Assembly (NCBI RefSeq): GCF_020400725.1
Contig: NZ_JAINVG010000031.1
Coordinates: 1 to 64,000 of the forward strand
Reading direction: 5' to 3'
From: Streptomyces sp. NK15101
Lineage (GTDB): Bacteria; Actinomycetota; Actinomycetes; Streptomycetales; Streptomycetaceae
Length of the DNA stretch: 64,000 bases
Position numbers and translations under genes: made by a program. How positions within the stretch are numbered: position 1 is the first letter of the stretch; each line of letters begins with the position of its first letter. Of the stretch, positions 51,776 through 60,783 are shown in pieces. The notes below the pieces were generated by a model that saw only the letters and a list, made by a program, of their open reading frames with translations, was not told where the DNA came from and ran no database searches.

Positions 51776-53926
51776 TCAGGCCTCCACCGGTGCGGCGACC
51801 TCGCCGGTGCGCCGGAGCTTCTGCCAGCGCAGCCGGCCACCGGTCAGCGCCGTGATCGTGGACTGCAGCAGGACGATGTACATCAGCTGTCGGTAGACCA
51901 GTTGCTGGATCGGCAGGCTGATCAGGTGCAGGGGCTTCTCGCCGTCGAGCCGGAAGGCGTACCAGGACAGCACGGCCTGGAGCAGGATGAAGCCGCCCCA
52001 GCTGGCGAGGGTGATCGGGGCGTCCGCGAACAGCACGCCGTACAGCAGGAACATGTCGACCAGCGGCGCGAGCAGCGGGGCGACCACGCCGAACATCACG
52101 ACGAGGGGCAGCCCGAGCCGGCCGAAGCGCCCGGCCGGGCCGCGGGCGGTCACGGCGCGGCGGTGCTTCCACATCGCCTGCATGCTGCCGTAGCTCCAGC
52201 GGTACCGCTGGGACCAGAGCTGCTGGATGCTGGCGGGGGCCTCGGTCCAGGCGCGGGCGCGCTCGGCGTAGACGATCCGCCAGCCGTCGCAGAGCACCGC
52301 CATGGTGATGTCGGTGTCCTCGGCGAGGGTGTCGTCGCTCATCCCGCCGACCCGCTGCAGGGCCTCCTTGCGGAAGGCGCCGACCGCGCCGGGGATGGTC
52401 GGGATGACGTTGAGCATGTCGTACATCCGGCGGTCCAGGTTGTGGCCGAGGACGTACTCGATGTGCTGCCAGGCGCCGATCAGGCTGTCGCGGTTGCCGA
52501 CCTTGGCGTTGCCCGCGACCGCGCCGATCCCCGGGTCGCCGAAGGGCTGGACCAGCTCGCGCACGGTGGACGGTTCGAAGACGGTGTCGCCGTCCATCAT
52601 CACGATGATGTCGTGCGACGCGGCCGCTATGCCGGTGTTGAGCGCGCTGGACTTGCCGCCGTTGACCTTGCGGATCAGCCGGACGAACGGCAGGTTCATC
52701 TCCTCGACGATGTCCGCGGTGCCGTCCGTGGAGCCGTCGTCGATGACGATCACTTCGATCGGATGGTCACTGGCGATCAGGGAGTTGAGGGTGTTCGCGA
52801 TGCACTCGCGCTCGTTGTACGCCGGGACGAGGACGGTGACCGGCTCGGTGACGGGTGGTCCCCACGCGTCCCGCCGCCGGGAGCGCCGGGCGTGGAGCGG
52901 CGCGAGGACGAGCATCAGCGCGAACCGGCCGAAGTTGAGGAAGCCGACGACGGCGAGCAGCGCGACCAGCGCCGGCAGGGTGAACACGGCGGCCTCGCTG
53001 GCCCAGATGAAGCACTTGCCCGCCCACAGCTGGTAGCCGTGCACCGGCACGGTGGCGTTGGTGGCGCCGAGCGCCTCGGAGACGGTGGCGAAGCGGTACC
53101 CCTCGCCCTTCAGCTTCACGATGATCTGCTCGAGCGCGGCGAGGGTCTCGGTACGGTCGCCACCCGCGTCGTGCAGCAGGATCAGCTCGCCCTCGCCGGG
53201 CTTGCGCGGCATCGCCGCCTTGACGATCGCGTCGACGCCGGGCCGCTTCCAGTCGTCGGTGTCGCGGTCGATGAACGCGGTGAGGTAGCCGTGGGAACCC
53301 ACGTACTTGATCACCGGGTAGTTCCAGTCGTCGAGCGCCGAGGCGTCGGAGGAGTACGGCGGGCGGAACAGCGCGCTGTGGACGCCCGCGACGCCGGCCA
53401 GCGCCAGTTGCGTCTGCGCCAGCTCCCAGCTGATCCGGGCGTTGGACTGGTACGCCAGGTCGGCATGGGTGAAGGTGTGCACGCCGATCTCGTGGCCGCC
53501 CGCGACGATCTGCCGGATCAGTTCCGGGTGGCGCGTGGTCATCGCGCCGGTCACGAAGAAGTCCGCGCGGACGTCGTGGGCCGCGAGCACGTCCAGGATC
53601 TTCGGGGTCCACTCCGGCGAGGGGCCGTCGTCGAAGCTCAGGACCACGGTGCGCTTGGGGATCCGATAGCTCACCGGGTTCTTGTTCTTGTCGCCGCGGG
53701 CGTCGATGACCGGGCCGCCCTTGAGCAGGTTCTCCGGCACGGTCGTCTTGTCGACCGAGGTCGCGACCCGGGTGTCGTGGAACGCCTCGTTGGTGGCGAG
53801 GCCGCGCAGGACGAGGAGGCCGAGCAGGCAGGCCAGCAGGGACAGCGGCATGAAGAAGCGCAGCGGCGGCGCAGCCAGTCGGCGCGGTCTCAGCAGGGAC
53901 TGCCGACGACGCTGGTGGCGGGACAA
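51776..53926 (-). CDS. NodB deacetylase / GT2 glycosyltransferase fusion
   Basis: A 716-residue bifunctional membrane protein. After an N-terminal TM (about residues 25-45) comes an extracellular NodB polysaccharide-deacetylase domain with VVLSFDDGPSPEW and HTFTHADL. After further TM segments comes a GT2 synthase domain with VPAYNERECIANTL, VIDDGSTDGT, MMDGDTVFEP, EDTD and the processive-enzyme motif QRYRW, then C-terminal TM helices. It would polymerise, export and deacetylate a beta-linked amino-sugar glycan. The start is TTG 53926, five bases after AGGAG. The longer frame from 54001 has no ribosome site. Confidence 0.9.
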   Translation of the reverse strand: MSRHQRRRQSLLRPRRLAAPPLRFFMPLSLLACLLGLLVLRGLATNEAFHDTRVATSVDKTTVPENLLKGGPVIDARGDKNKNPVSYRIPKRTVVLSFDDGPSPEWTPKILDVLAAHDVRADFFVTGAMTTRHPELIRQIVAGGHEIGVHTFTHADLAYQSNARISWELAQTQLALAGVAGVHSALFRPPYSSDASALDDWNYPVIKYVGSHGYLTAFIDRDTDDWKRPGVDAIVKAAMPRKPGEGELILLHDAGGDRTETLAALEQIIVKLKGEGYRFATVSEALGATNATVPVHGYQLWAGKCFIWASEAAVFTLPALVALLAVVGFLNFGRFALMLVLAPLHARRSRRRDAWGPPVTEPVTVLVPAYNERECIANTLNSLIASDHPIEVIVIDDGSTDGTADIVEEMNLPFVRLIRKVNGGKSSALNTGIAAASHDIIVMMDGDTVFEPSTVRELVQPFGDPGIGAVAGNAKVGNRDSLIGAWQHIEYVLGHNLDRRMYDMLNVIPTIPGAVGAFRKEALQRVGGMSDDTLAEDTDITMAVLCDGWRIVYAERARAWTEAPASIQQLWSQRYRWSYGSMQAMWKHRRAVTARGPAGRFGRLGLPLVVMFGVVAPLLAPLVDMFLLYGVLFADAPITLASWGGFILLQAVLSWYAFRLDGEKPLHLISLPIQQLVYRQLMYIVLLQSTITALTGGRLRWQKLRRTGEVAAPVEA

Positions 53927-54084
53927 GGGCGCTCCTGGAAATGGGTGGTGCGGACGATCAGACACGCCCGGCCGGCCCACAGGCGTTGCTCCGGTCGGCA
54001 CGATGGTCGCGGTATGTCATGGAATGTCGCGGCGTTCGGCGCGATGGCCGAACTTTTCGGGCGGGGCGTCGCGGAGCGCGCCCT

Positions 54085-54378
54085 CTAGAGCCAGGAGGGC
54101 GACAAGGGTCCCCTGGCGGGCAGGTACGAGGGCTTCGGCGGTATCTCCATCGCCGGGGCGTCCGACTGCATGCCGATCAGGCTGCTGCCCATGGCGGCCG
54201 CCAGGACCGCGCCGATCACGGAAACCGGCCAGCCGAAGCGCCGCAGCAGACGGCTGCGGAGGCCCGACTGGTCGACGAACACCGGTGCCGGAGCGGGCTC
54301 CTCGAAATACGATTCGGCCACGCCGGGCTGTGCCGGGTATATCGATCCGCGTTCGAAGGGCGTGGCGACTTGGCGCAT
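54085..54378 (-). CDS. Small single-TM protein upstream of the polysaccharide operon
   Basis: A 97-residue protein: MRQVATPFERGSIYPAQPGV at the start, a proline-rich segment, a basic RSRLLRRFGWP, one TM helix (VSVIGAVLAAAMGSSLIGM) and a short Pro-rich outside tail. ATG 54378. It is in the same direction as the deacetylase/GT gene, 158 bp upstream of it, and could be an accessory subunit. No family recognised. Confidence 0.62.
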   Translation of the reverse strand: MRQVATPFERGSIYPAQPGVAESYFEEPAPAPVFVDQSGLRSRLLRRFGWPVSVIGAVLAAAMGSSLIGMQSDAPAMEIPPKPSYLPARGPLSPSWL

Positions 54379-54671
54379 CTTGTGTGGCCTTTTTGTGCAG
54401 GGACGTAGACCGCCGAAGCGTAGAGCGGACCGTAGCGCATGACCTGAATCGATTGGGGCGTGATGCACCTTTTTGACATGATCCGTTCGAACTCCGTAAT
54501 CGGATCGGTATGTCGACGGGGGCGCTCCGGCCCGCGGACGGAGGAGTCGCGCACACGTGGCGGGTTGGCCAGAACCCTTCGCTAGGATGACCCCCCGAAT
54601 CATGTGATCAGTGATTGATCCTCGTGCAACGGGCGTGTCCGAATACCGCCTTTACGCCCCAAGGAGCCCGT

Positions 54672-55625
54672 GTGAGCCAGCCCCGCCGCACCTCTCGTCG
54701 CCGCGCGTGGGCCGTGCTCACGCTGCCCGCCCTCCTGTGCGTACTCGCCGCGTGTTCCGCCGGCTCCGCCGCGTCCGGCGGGGGCGCCGACGCCGCCCCG
54801 CCCGCGCAGGAGGCCCCGCCGACCCCGTCCGGACCGCCGGGAACCCTGTTCGACAACTTCCACTACAGCGGCGCCGACGACCCCGCCCTCGCCGACCACG
54901 GCTGGGAGATCCGCACCGGCGGCGGCGGCCCGGGGATCAAGGACACCTGGTCCGCCGACGGCGCCGGCTTCCCCTCCGACACGACCGCCCAGGGGGGCAG
55001 GGTCCTGCGGCTGCGGTCCACCACCGACGGCACCGAGCAGGGCACCCGGCAGGTCGAGGTGCAGACCACCGGCAAGAACTTCTTCACGGGGACCTTCGCC
55101 GCCCGGGTCCACTTCGGCGACGAGCCCACGAGCGGCCGCGACGGCGACCACGTCGTCCAGACCTTCTTCCCGATCTCCCCCGCGGACTCCTCCGAGAACT
55201 ACAGCGAACTCGACTTCGAGTACCTGCCGAACGGCGGCTGGGGTTCGGTGGGTCCGCAGCTCGACAACGTCAGCTGGTACAAGGCCGACCCGCCGGACCG
55301 GGTCCACAGCACCCTCAAGCGGCGCCTCGCGGGCTGGCACACCCTGATGATCACCGCCATGGACGGGAAGGTCACCTACTCGCTGGACGGCGAGAAGCTG
55401 TTCACCAGCTCCGGCAAGTACGTGCCGCGCGAGAAGATGGACATCCACTTCAGCAACTGGTTCATCGACCTCCCCTTCACCGGTGGCCCGCGCACCTGGG
55501 ACGTGAAGGTCAACTGGGTCTACCACAAGGTCGACGAGGCCGTCTCCCCGGCGGACGTCCAGAAGACGGTGGACGGCTTCTACAGCGCCGGCACCGACTA
55601 CGTCAACACCGTGCCGAAGGCCTGA
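54672..55625 (+). CDS. GH16-fold lipoprotein (putative glucanase-like hydrolase)
   Basis: A 317-residue lipoprotein. The signal peptide ends in the lipobox LCVLAACS, followed by a Ser/Ala/Pro-rich tether. The catalytic domain has a concanavalin-like GH16 fold with the motif ExDxE as E179-L-D181-F-E183, preceded by the fold-typical TGTFAARVHFGD. It is thus catalytically plausible for a beta-linked glycan. GTG 54672 is five bases after AAGGAG. It is divergent from the exopolysaccharide operon across a 293-bp AT-richer gap, which suggests it trims or releases that polymer. Confidence 0.84.
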   Translation: MSQPRRTSRRRAWAVLTLPALLCVLAACSAGSAASGGGADAAPPAQEAPPTPSGPPGTLFDNFHYSGADDPALADHGWEIRTGGGGPGIKDTWSADGAGFPSDTTAQGGRVLRLRSTTDGTEQGTRQVEVQTTGKNFFTGTFAARVHFGDEPTSGRDGDHVVQTFFPISPADSSENYSELDFEYLPNGGWGSVGPQLDNVSWYKADPPDRVHSTLKRRLAGWHTLMITAMDGKVTYSLDGEKLFTSSGKYVPREKMDIHFSNWFIDLPFTGGPRTWDVKVNWVYHKVDEAVSPADVQKTVDGFYSAGTDYVNTVPKA

Positions 55626-55777
55626 CCGCGCCCGCAGAACCGTTCCTCCCCCGTCCTCTTGTCAGCGGGTTCAACCCTCCATACCTTTGTGCAGCGAGTT
55701 CCCGGCTCAGCGGGCCCACCGGCCCGCCTGGGCCGTTTCCCCGCTCCTCAGCGCACGACAAACCATGGAGGCGTCAC

Positions 55778-55960
55778 ATGCCCTTAGCCGTGCCGGGTCT
55801 TCTGGAAGCCGACGGAATCCGCGATGCGGGCCCGCTGGAGATCGACGACGAGGCGATCGCGTTCGAGGACGACGACCGCAGCGACCGCGAGCACACCGCG
55901 TGTCTCGCCGACCCCTGGGTGACCGCCACCACCCGCTTCGCCTGCGACCTGAACTCGTAG
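55778..55960 (+). CDS. Putative lanthipeptide precursor peptide
   Basis: A 60-residue peptide whose ATG is six bases after GGAGG. The leader (residues 1 to about 37) is strongly acidic (LEADGIRD, LEIDDEAIAFEDDD). The C-terminal part HTACLADPWVTATTRFACDL holds all the Cys (42, 56) and all the Thr (40, 49, 51, 52), giving up to two methyllanthionine rings. A LanL-type synthetase gene starts three bases after the stop. I see no match to well-known class III/IV cores such as SapB. The cleavage site and rings are predictions. Confidence 0.75.
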   Translation: MPLAVPGLLEADGIRDAGPLEIDDEAIAFEDDDRSDREHTACLADPWVTATTRFACDLNS

Positions 55961-55962
55961 CG

Positions 55963-58506
55963 GTGGCCGTCTCCATCGCCGGCCGCAGCGGCTGGTCGGA
56001 CGACACCTGGTCGTATCTGAACGATCCGCGGATGCCGGCGATGGAGCACGGCTGGAAACTGCACGTCTCGGCGCGCCCCGGCGAACTCGACGCCGTGACC
56101 CGGCTCGTGCTCCCGGTACTGTCCCGGCACGTCTGCCACGCGAAGTTCGCCCGTGACCCGGAGACGCTGCGCCGCCTCAACTCCGGGGTGGTGAGCGCCG
56201 GAGCCGTCGGCAAGGCGATCACCGTCTACCCCGTGGCCGACGCCGTGGTCGAGGTCGCCCGGGAACTCGCCGCCGTACTGCGCGACCGGGAGGGCCCGCG
56301 GATCGTCAGCGACCGGCGGGTCGACCCGAGGGCCCCCGTCTACTACCGCTACGGCCCCTTCACGGGCGACTACCGGACCGGCCGCAGCGGGCGGCTCGAG
56401 TCCGTCATGACCGGGCCGGACGGCCGGATCTTCGACGGCCTGGCCGTCGGCCGCTACCGGTGCCCGCCCTGGGCCGAGGACCCCTTCGCGAGCGGCCCCG
56501 GACCCGGCGACGAGCAGTCCGCGCCCCGCTTCGGCGGCGGACGCTACACGGTCACCGCCGGCATCGCGCGCGCACCCCGGGGCAACGTCTACCGCGCGGT
56601 CGACCTCACCCTCCGGCGGCCGGTGGTGGTCAAACAGGCGAGGGCCTTCATGGGCGAGGACGAATACGGTACGGACGCCCGCCACCGGCTGCGCAACGAG
56701 CGCACGGTCCTCACCGCGCTCGACGGCGTCACGGGCGTGCCCCGCGCACTGGACTACTTCGCCCACGAGTCGGACGAGTACCTGGTGATGAGCAGCTGCG
56801 GCGACCGGGACCTGCGCGGGGAGGTCCTGCGGAACGGCCCCTACCGGGACGACGGCACCGGTCCGGCGCGCGCCCTGTCCGCCCTCGCCTCCCGGCTCCT
56901 GCGCGTCCTGGACGCGGTCCACGGCCGGAAGGTGGTCGTCCGCGACCTCAAGCCCGACAACGTCGTGCTCGACGACTCGGGACCCGGTCACTGCCACGTG
57001 ATCGACTTCGGGATCAGCGAGTGGGACGGCGCCGGCCCGGGAGGATCGACCCCCGGATACAGCGAGCCGGTTCTGCACGCGACCGGACCGGCCGCCCCCG
57101 CCGACGACCACTACGCCCTCGGCGCGACCCTCTTCTTCGCCGCCACCGGCCTGGACCCGGTGATCGTCGACACCGACCACGAGGTCAACCGGGACAGGAC
57201 CCTGGCCTGCCTGGCATGGGCACTGCCCGGGCGCGCCCACCGGGACATCCGGTCGTCGATCACCGGCCTCCTGAGCTTCGACCCGGTCGTACGGACCGCC
57301 GCCGCCGACCGCCTGCGCACCGGCACGGCCGGAACCGCACGCCGGCCCGCGCGTCCCCGGATCGACAGCGACCTCCTGGACGAGATCGTCGAGCACACGA
57401 CCGCGTACTGCGTCGGTGAAGCGCACGCGATCGTGGACCCGGTGCGGGCCGCGCGGCTGAACGTCCCCACCTCGATCGACGTCTACGGCGGCAGTTCGGG
57501 ACTCGGCCTCGAACTCCTCCACCACGCGCACCGGCCCCAGGTGCGTTCCGCCGTCACCGCGCTGGCGCGGTGGACGGCGGAGCAGTCCAGGAACCTGCCG
57601 CCCGGCTTCTACACGGGACGCACCGGCGTCGAACTCTTCCTCGCGGAGGCGGAGTCGGGTACGGACACGGACGCGGACGCTCGGCCCGGGCACCCCGTCC
57701 TGCCGGAGCGCGCCCCGGACGGCGGGCCTCCGGAGGCGGACCTGATCGCGGGCGCCGCCGGAATCGGCCTCGGCCGGCTGCTGCTCGCCCGGCACGCCCT
57801 CCGGGCCGGTCACCCGCACGCCGCGGACCGGCACCTCGCCGTCGCCGCCGACTGCGACCGGATGCTGGCGTCGGGCACCGCACGGCTGACCCCGACGGGT
57901 TCGGAGACGGCGGGCGGCGCCGCGCTCCGCGAGGGCATCGCGCACGGCGAGGCGGGCGTCGCCTGCTTCCTGCTCGAGTACGGCGGCGCGACCGGGGACC
58001 CGGACGCGATCAGCCGCTCCGAGAAGGCGGCCGCGCGTCTGGCCGCCGTGACCCCGGACGTCATCGCGGCGGCCGCCGAACCGGGGGCGACACGCCGCTA
58101 CGGTTCGTGGTGCCGGGGCCTGGCCGGCATCGGGACCGTGCTCGTCCGGGCCGCCGAACGCCTCGACGAGCCCGCGTACCTCGATCTCGCCCGGCGGGCC
58201 GCGCGCGCCTGCGCCGCACTGGCACCGCGGATGCCGCTGGTCACGCAGTGCTGCGGACTGGCCGGGGTGGGCGATCTGATGGTGGACGTCGCGGAGGCGT
58301 CCGCGTCCGAGGAGTTCCGGGACGCGGCCGAGACCGTCGCCCTGCTCATCCTGAGCCGCAGCGGCGGCACGTGGTCCCGGCCGGTGTTCCCGGACACCGG
58401 CCTCACCCGGCCGAGCGCCACCTGGGCCGGCGGCTCCGCGGGCGTGCTGGCCTTCTTCAGGCGGCTGCGCGACGGCGGCGGTCCGCGGCTCGGCCTCGTC
58501 GCCTGA
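55963..58506 (+). CDS. LanL-type (class IV) lanthipeptide synthetase
   Basis: An 847-residue protein with three modules. The N-terminal lyase-type domain (about 1-190) has HGWKLHVSARP, KFARDPETLRRLNSG and GKAITVYP. The kinase domain (about 200-470) has VVVKQARAF, VVVRDLKPDNVVLD and VIDFGIS, all intact. The LanC-like cyclase (about 500-847) has GIAHGEAG (His661) and zinc-ligand candidates Cys717 (WCRG) and Cys763-Cys764 (QCCGLAG). Retained ligands favour class IV over class III. It would phosphorylate and eliminate Ser/Thr, then form thioether rings. GTG 55963 has no ribosome site, so translation is probably coupled to the precursor gene. Confidence 0.88.
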   Translation: MAVSIAGRSGWSDDTWSYLNDPRMPAMEHGWKLHVSARPGELDAVTRLVLPVLSRHVCHAKFARDPETLRRLNSGVVSAGAVGKAITVYPVADAVVEVARELAAVLRDREGPRIVSDRRVDPRAPVYYRYGPFTGDYRTGRSGRLESVMTGPDGRIFDGLAVGRYRCPPWAEDPFASGPGPGDEQSAPRFGGGRYTVTAGIARAPRGNVYRAVDLTLRRPVVVKQARAFMGEDEYGTDARHRLRNERTVLTALDGVTGVPRALDYFAHESDEYLVMSSCGDRDLRGEVLRNGPYRDDGTGPARALSALASRLLRVLDAVHGRKVVVRDLKPDNVVLDDSGPGHCHVIDFGISEWDGAGPGGSTPGYSEPVLHATGPAAPADDHYALGATLFFAATGLDPVIVDTDHEVNRDRTLACLAWALPGRAHRDIRSSITGLLSFDPVVRTAAADRLRTGTAGTARRPARPRIDSDLLDEIVEHTTAYCVGEAHAIVDPVRAARLNVPTSIDVYGGSSGLGLELLHHAHRPQVRSAVTALARWTAEQSRNLPPGFYTGRTGVELFLAEAESGTDTDADARPGHPVLPERAPDGGPPEADLIAGAAGIGLGRLLLARHALRAGHPHAADRHLAVAADCDRMLASGTARLTPTGSETAGGAALREGIAHGEAGVACFLLEYGGATGDPDAISRSEKAAARLAAVTPDVIAAAAEPGATRRYGSWCRGLAGIGTVLVRAAERLDEPAYLDLARRAARACAALAPRMPLVTQCCGLAGVGDLMVDVAEASASEEFRDAAETVALLILSRSGGTWSRPVFPDTGLTRPSATWAGGSAGVLAFFRRLRDGGGPRLGLVA

Positions 58507-58638
58507 CCGTGCCGCGGGCGTCGCGGCTCTCTCCCCCCGGGCCGGGGTCCGTCCCCGGTCTCCCTCCGCCCGGAGGAGCATGACCGACCCGGCCCTGGTG
58601 ACGGCGGGACCGGACTGCGGCAGGCCGGCCCGGCCTGC

Positions 58639-58669
58639 GGTGGGGCGGCCCCGAAGGAGCCGCCCCACC
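58639..58669. terminator. Bidirectional terminator between the lanthipeptide and fatty-acyl loci
   Basis: Arms GGTGGGGCGGC (58639-58649) and its complement (58659-58669) with a 9-base loop. It lies between the convergent synthetase and desaturase genes. Confidence 0.75.
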
Positions 58670-58693
58670 ACCGAGGCGTCCGGGACACGCGGC

Positions 58694-59596
58694 TCAGAGC
58701 CGGGGGCCCAGCTGCCCACAAGCCGTGACGAACGAGATCAGTTCGTTCACCTTGTCCGACTTGGCGTCCACCGCGCGGTTGACGACCTTCACCAGGTGGT
58801 CATAGGCCTCGGTGTGGTCGTACCGCGCCGTGTCGGCGATCTTCAGGGCCCAGCGCCAGTACCCGCGAATGGTGTCCGCGAGCGGCATCCGGAACTCGGC
58901 GATCACTTCGCGGATCGGGTCCACCACCGCGTCCCCGTGACGTTCCAGGTAGCGCCCGACCATGTCCGCGAAGAACGAGAAGTGCCGGGCCTCGTCCCTG
59001 CTGAGCCGGACCAGGACCTCCTTCAGGACCGGATCGCCGACGACCTGGCGCAGGTGCTGGTAGTAGATCTGGGTGGCCTTCTCCTGCACCAGGGGGTAGA
59101 CGAAGAACTGGACCGCCTGCGAATAGGGCAGTTCGAATTTCTTCCGTCCCTCGTCGGCCAGCGAGGCCCAGAGGTCCTGCTGCTCGGCGATGCCGGTGGC
59201 CAGCTGGTAGCGGGCCAGTGCACGTGCGTGGGTGTCCTCCTCCTGTGCCCAGCGGACGGTGAAGTGGTACAGCTCCCGGTTGTGGATGTACGTCTCGCGA
59301 TCGACGCTGTCGTCCACCGGGAAGTTCTGCTCGTACAGCGCGAAGTAGCCGGGCAGGTGGTCCTCGATGATGGTGACGAACTGCACCGCCGAACGCTCGC
59401 CATCGGTCAGCCGGCCGGCGTCGGCCCGGGACCAGTCGAAGCTGAAGTCGGTGTCCCAGCGCTTCGCCGGGGGCGAGGTGCGCAGGAAGGCGCCGACCGC
59501 CGCGTCCACGTCCGTGGCGGGCAGCAGCGGTCCGCCGACCTGGGCGGGCCTCCACCTGGCGGGTATGGCGTCGGTCTCCGTCAACGTGCCCTCCAT
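58694..59596 (-). CDS. Acyl-ACP desaturase-like diiron enzyme
   Basis: A 300-residue ferritin-like protein with a complete diiron set: Glu in VTIIEDHLPGYF, E-x2-H in WAQEEDTHARAL, Glu in VYPLVQEKATQIYY, and D-E-x2-H in RLSRDEARHFSFF. It matches soluble stearoyl-ACP-desaturase-type enzymes, which insert a double bond or oxygen into carrier-bound fatty acyl chains. Its ATG overlaps the methyltransferase stop by one base (TGATG), so the two are translated together. Last gene of the minus-strand operon. Confidence 0.87.
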   Translation of the reverse strand: MEGTLTETDAIPARWRPAQVGGPLLPATDVDAAVGAFLRTSPPAKRWDTDFSFDWSRADAGRLTDGERSAVQFVTIIEDHLPGYFALYEQNFPVDDSVDRETYIHNRELYHFTVRWAQEEDTHARALARYQLATGIAEQQDLWASLADEGRKKFELPYSQAVQFFVYPLVQEKATQIYYQHLRQVVGDPVLKEVLVRLSRDEARHFSFFADMVGRYLERHGDAVVDPIREVIAEFRMPLADTIRGYWRWALKIADTARYDHTEAYDHLVKVVNRAVDAKSDKVNELISFVTACGQLGPRL

Positions 59597-60447
59597 CAGC
59601 GGGATTTGGCGAGGGTCAGTGCGTAGTGCTTGGTGGTGTAGCCCCATCCCGCGTTGGCCGTCTTGAGATAGCGGGTCAGCTGCTCGGACAGGCCGGGCTC
59701 GATCTCGTCCAGGCGTGCCGCGTTGCGCTCCACGTTGGCGAGCCAGTCCTCGATCGTGCGCCAGTAGCCCTCGGTCAGGTCGTCCACGGCGACGACCGAG
59801 AACCCGGCGTTCTCCGCGCCGCGTACCAGGTCGGAGAGCGGACGCATGTCGCCCCAGCCGAAGATCGAGTCCCGTACGAACACGGAGTTCTCGCGCTCGG
59901 CGAACTCGGCGCGCTTGGCGTCGTTGCGGTAGCAGCTCTCGGACACGTACATGCGGCCGCCCCGCTTGAGCGCCGCCCAGGCCTTGCGGTAGACCGCGTC
60001 CAGGTCGGGCATGTGGACGATCGACCCGAGCATGGTGATCGCGTCGTAGGAGCGCGGTTCGAGCTCCAGGTCCTCGATCTGCCCGATGCGGGTGGTCACC
60101 TGGCCGGTCAGGCCCATCGCGGCGGCCTGCTCGGCGATGTAGGCGTGCTGGTTGGGCGCGGGGCTGATGCCCGTCGTGGTCGCGCCGTACTCGGCCGCCA
60201 TGAAGAGGATCAGGGAGCCCCAGCCGCAGCCTATGTCGAGCAGTCGACCGCCCTGCCGGATGCCGAGCCGGTCGGCGACGTAGTGCAGCTTGTTCTGCTG
60301 GGCCTGGTCGAGGGTGTCCTCGTCGGTGCGGTAGATCCCGGCGCTGTACTTGCGGGTGCGGTCGAGGTACAGCTCGAAGACCCTGGGGTCCTGGTCGTAG
60401 TGCTGGTTGGTCTTCGGTTCGGCCGGTTCGATGTGGTCGACGGTCAT
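59596..60447 (-). CDS. Cyclopropane-fatty-acid-synthase-like SAM methyltransferase
   Basis: A 283-residue class I methyltransferase of the CFA/mycolic-acid group. It has KYSAGIYRTDEDTLDQAQQNK at the N-terminus, SAM motif I LLDIGCGWGSLILF, GISPAPNQHAYI, and the helical C-terminal lid (GYWRTIEDWLANVERN). Known relatives methylate or cyclopropanate a cis double bond of a fatty acyl chain. With a desaturase gene directly downstream and an ACP gene directly upstream, it probably acts on an ACP-bound unsaturated acyl group. Confidence 0.87.
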   Translation of the reverse strand: MTVDHIEPAEPKTNQHYDQDPRVFELYLDRTRKYSAGIYRTDEDTLDQAQQNKLHYVADRLGIRQGGRLLDIGCGWGSLILFMAAEYGATTTGISPAPNQHAYIAEQAAAMGLTGQVTTRIGQIEDLELEPRSYDAITMLGSIVHMPDLDAVYRKAWAALKRGGRMYVSESCYRNDAKRAEFAERENSVFVRDSIFGWGDMRPLSDLVRGAENAGFSVVAVDDLTEGYWRTIEDWLANVERNAARLDEIEPGLSEQLTRYLKTANAGWGYTTKHYALTLAKSR

Positions 60448-60453
60448 GGGCGG

Positions 60454-60717
60454 TCAGCCCCGCTCGGCGATGAGGGCGGCGACGGCGTCGGCCACGTCGT
60501 CGATCGTCTTGAAGCCGAAGACCTGGTCGTCCTCCAGCTCGATGTCGTACGCGCGCTCGATCCGGGCGACGGACCGCAGCACCTTGACCGAGTCGGCGCC
60601 CTCCACCGAGGTGAGGTCGCGGTCGGGGGTCAACTCGGCGGCCGGGCGGCCGAACTCGGCGGCGACCAGGTCGGTCACGGTGCTGATGATGTCGCTCTTG
60701 GTGGGGGCCTGGGACAT
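60454..60717 (-). CDS. Stand-alone acyl carrier protein
   Basis: An 87-residue ACP. The phosphopantetheine site is Ser43 in EGADSVKVLRSVARIE, followed by the DQVFGFKTIDDVADAV helix IV region. It is the likely carrier for the fatty acyl group activated by the FAAL encoded in the same operon. It ends six bases before the methyltransferase gene. It differs from a housekeeping AcpP (which has DSLD), so it is dedicated to this pathway. Confidence 0.9.
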   Translation of the reverse strand: MSQAPTKSDIISTVTDLVAAEFGRPAAELTPDRDLTSVEGADSVKVLRSVARIERAYDIELEDDQVFGFKTIDDVADAVAALIAERG

Positions 60718-60783
60718 GCTCGTTCTCTCCTCGTACGGTGTCTCTGCGGAAGGGTCGTGCTCGGCGCCGGCCGTGCTCGGTGG

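Noticed and set aside
55687..55962. N-terminal extension of the lanthipeptide synthetase frame
   Set aside because: It would overlap the precursor gene in another frame and lacks lyase-domain similarity. The domain begins shortly after GTG 55963.
55963..58506. Calling the synthetase a class III LanKC enzyme
   Set aside because: The cyclase domain keeps Cys717, Cys763 and Cys764 and His661, which class III enzymes lack. The choice still needs an alignment.
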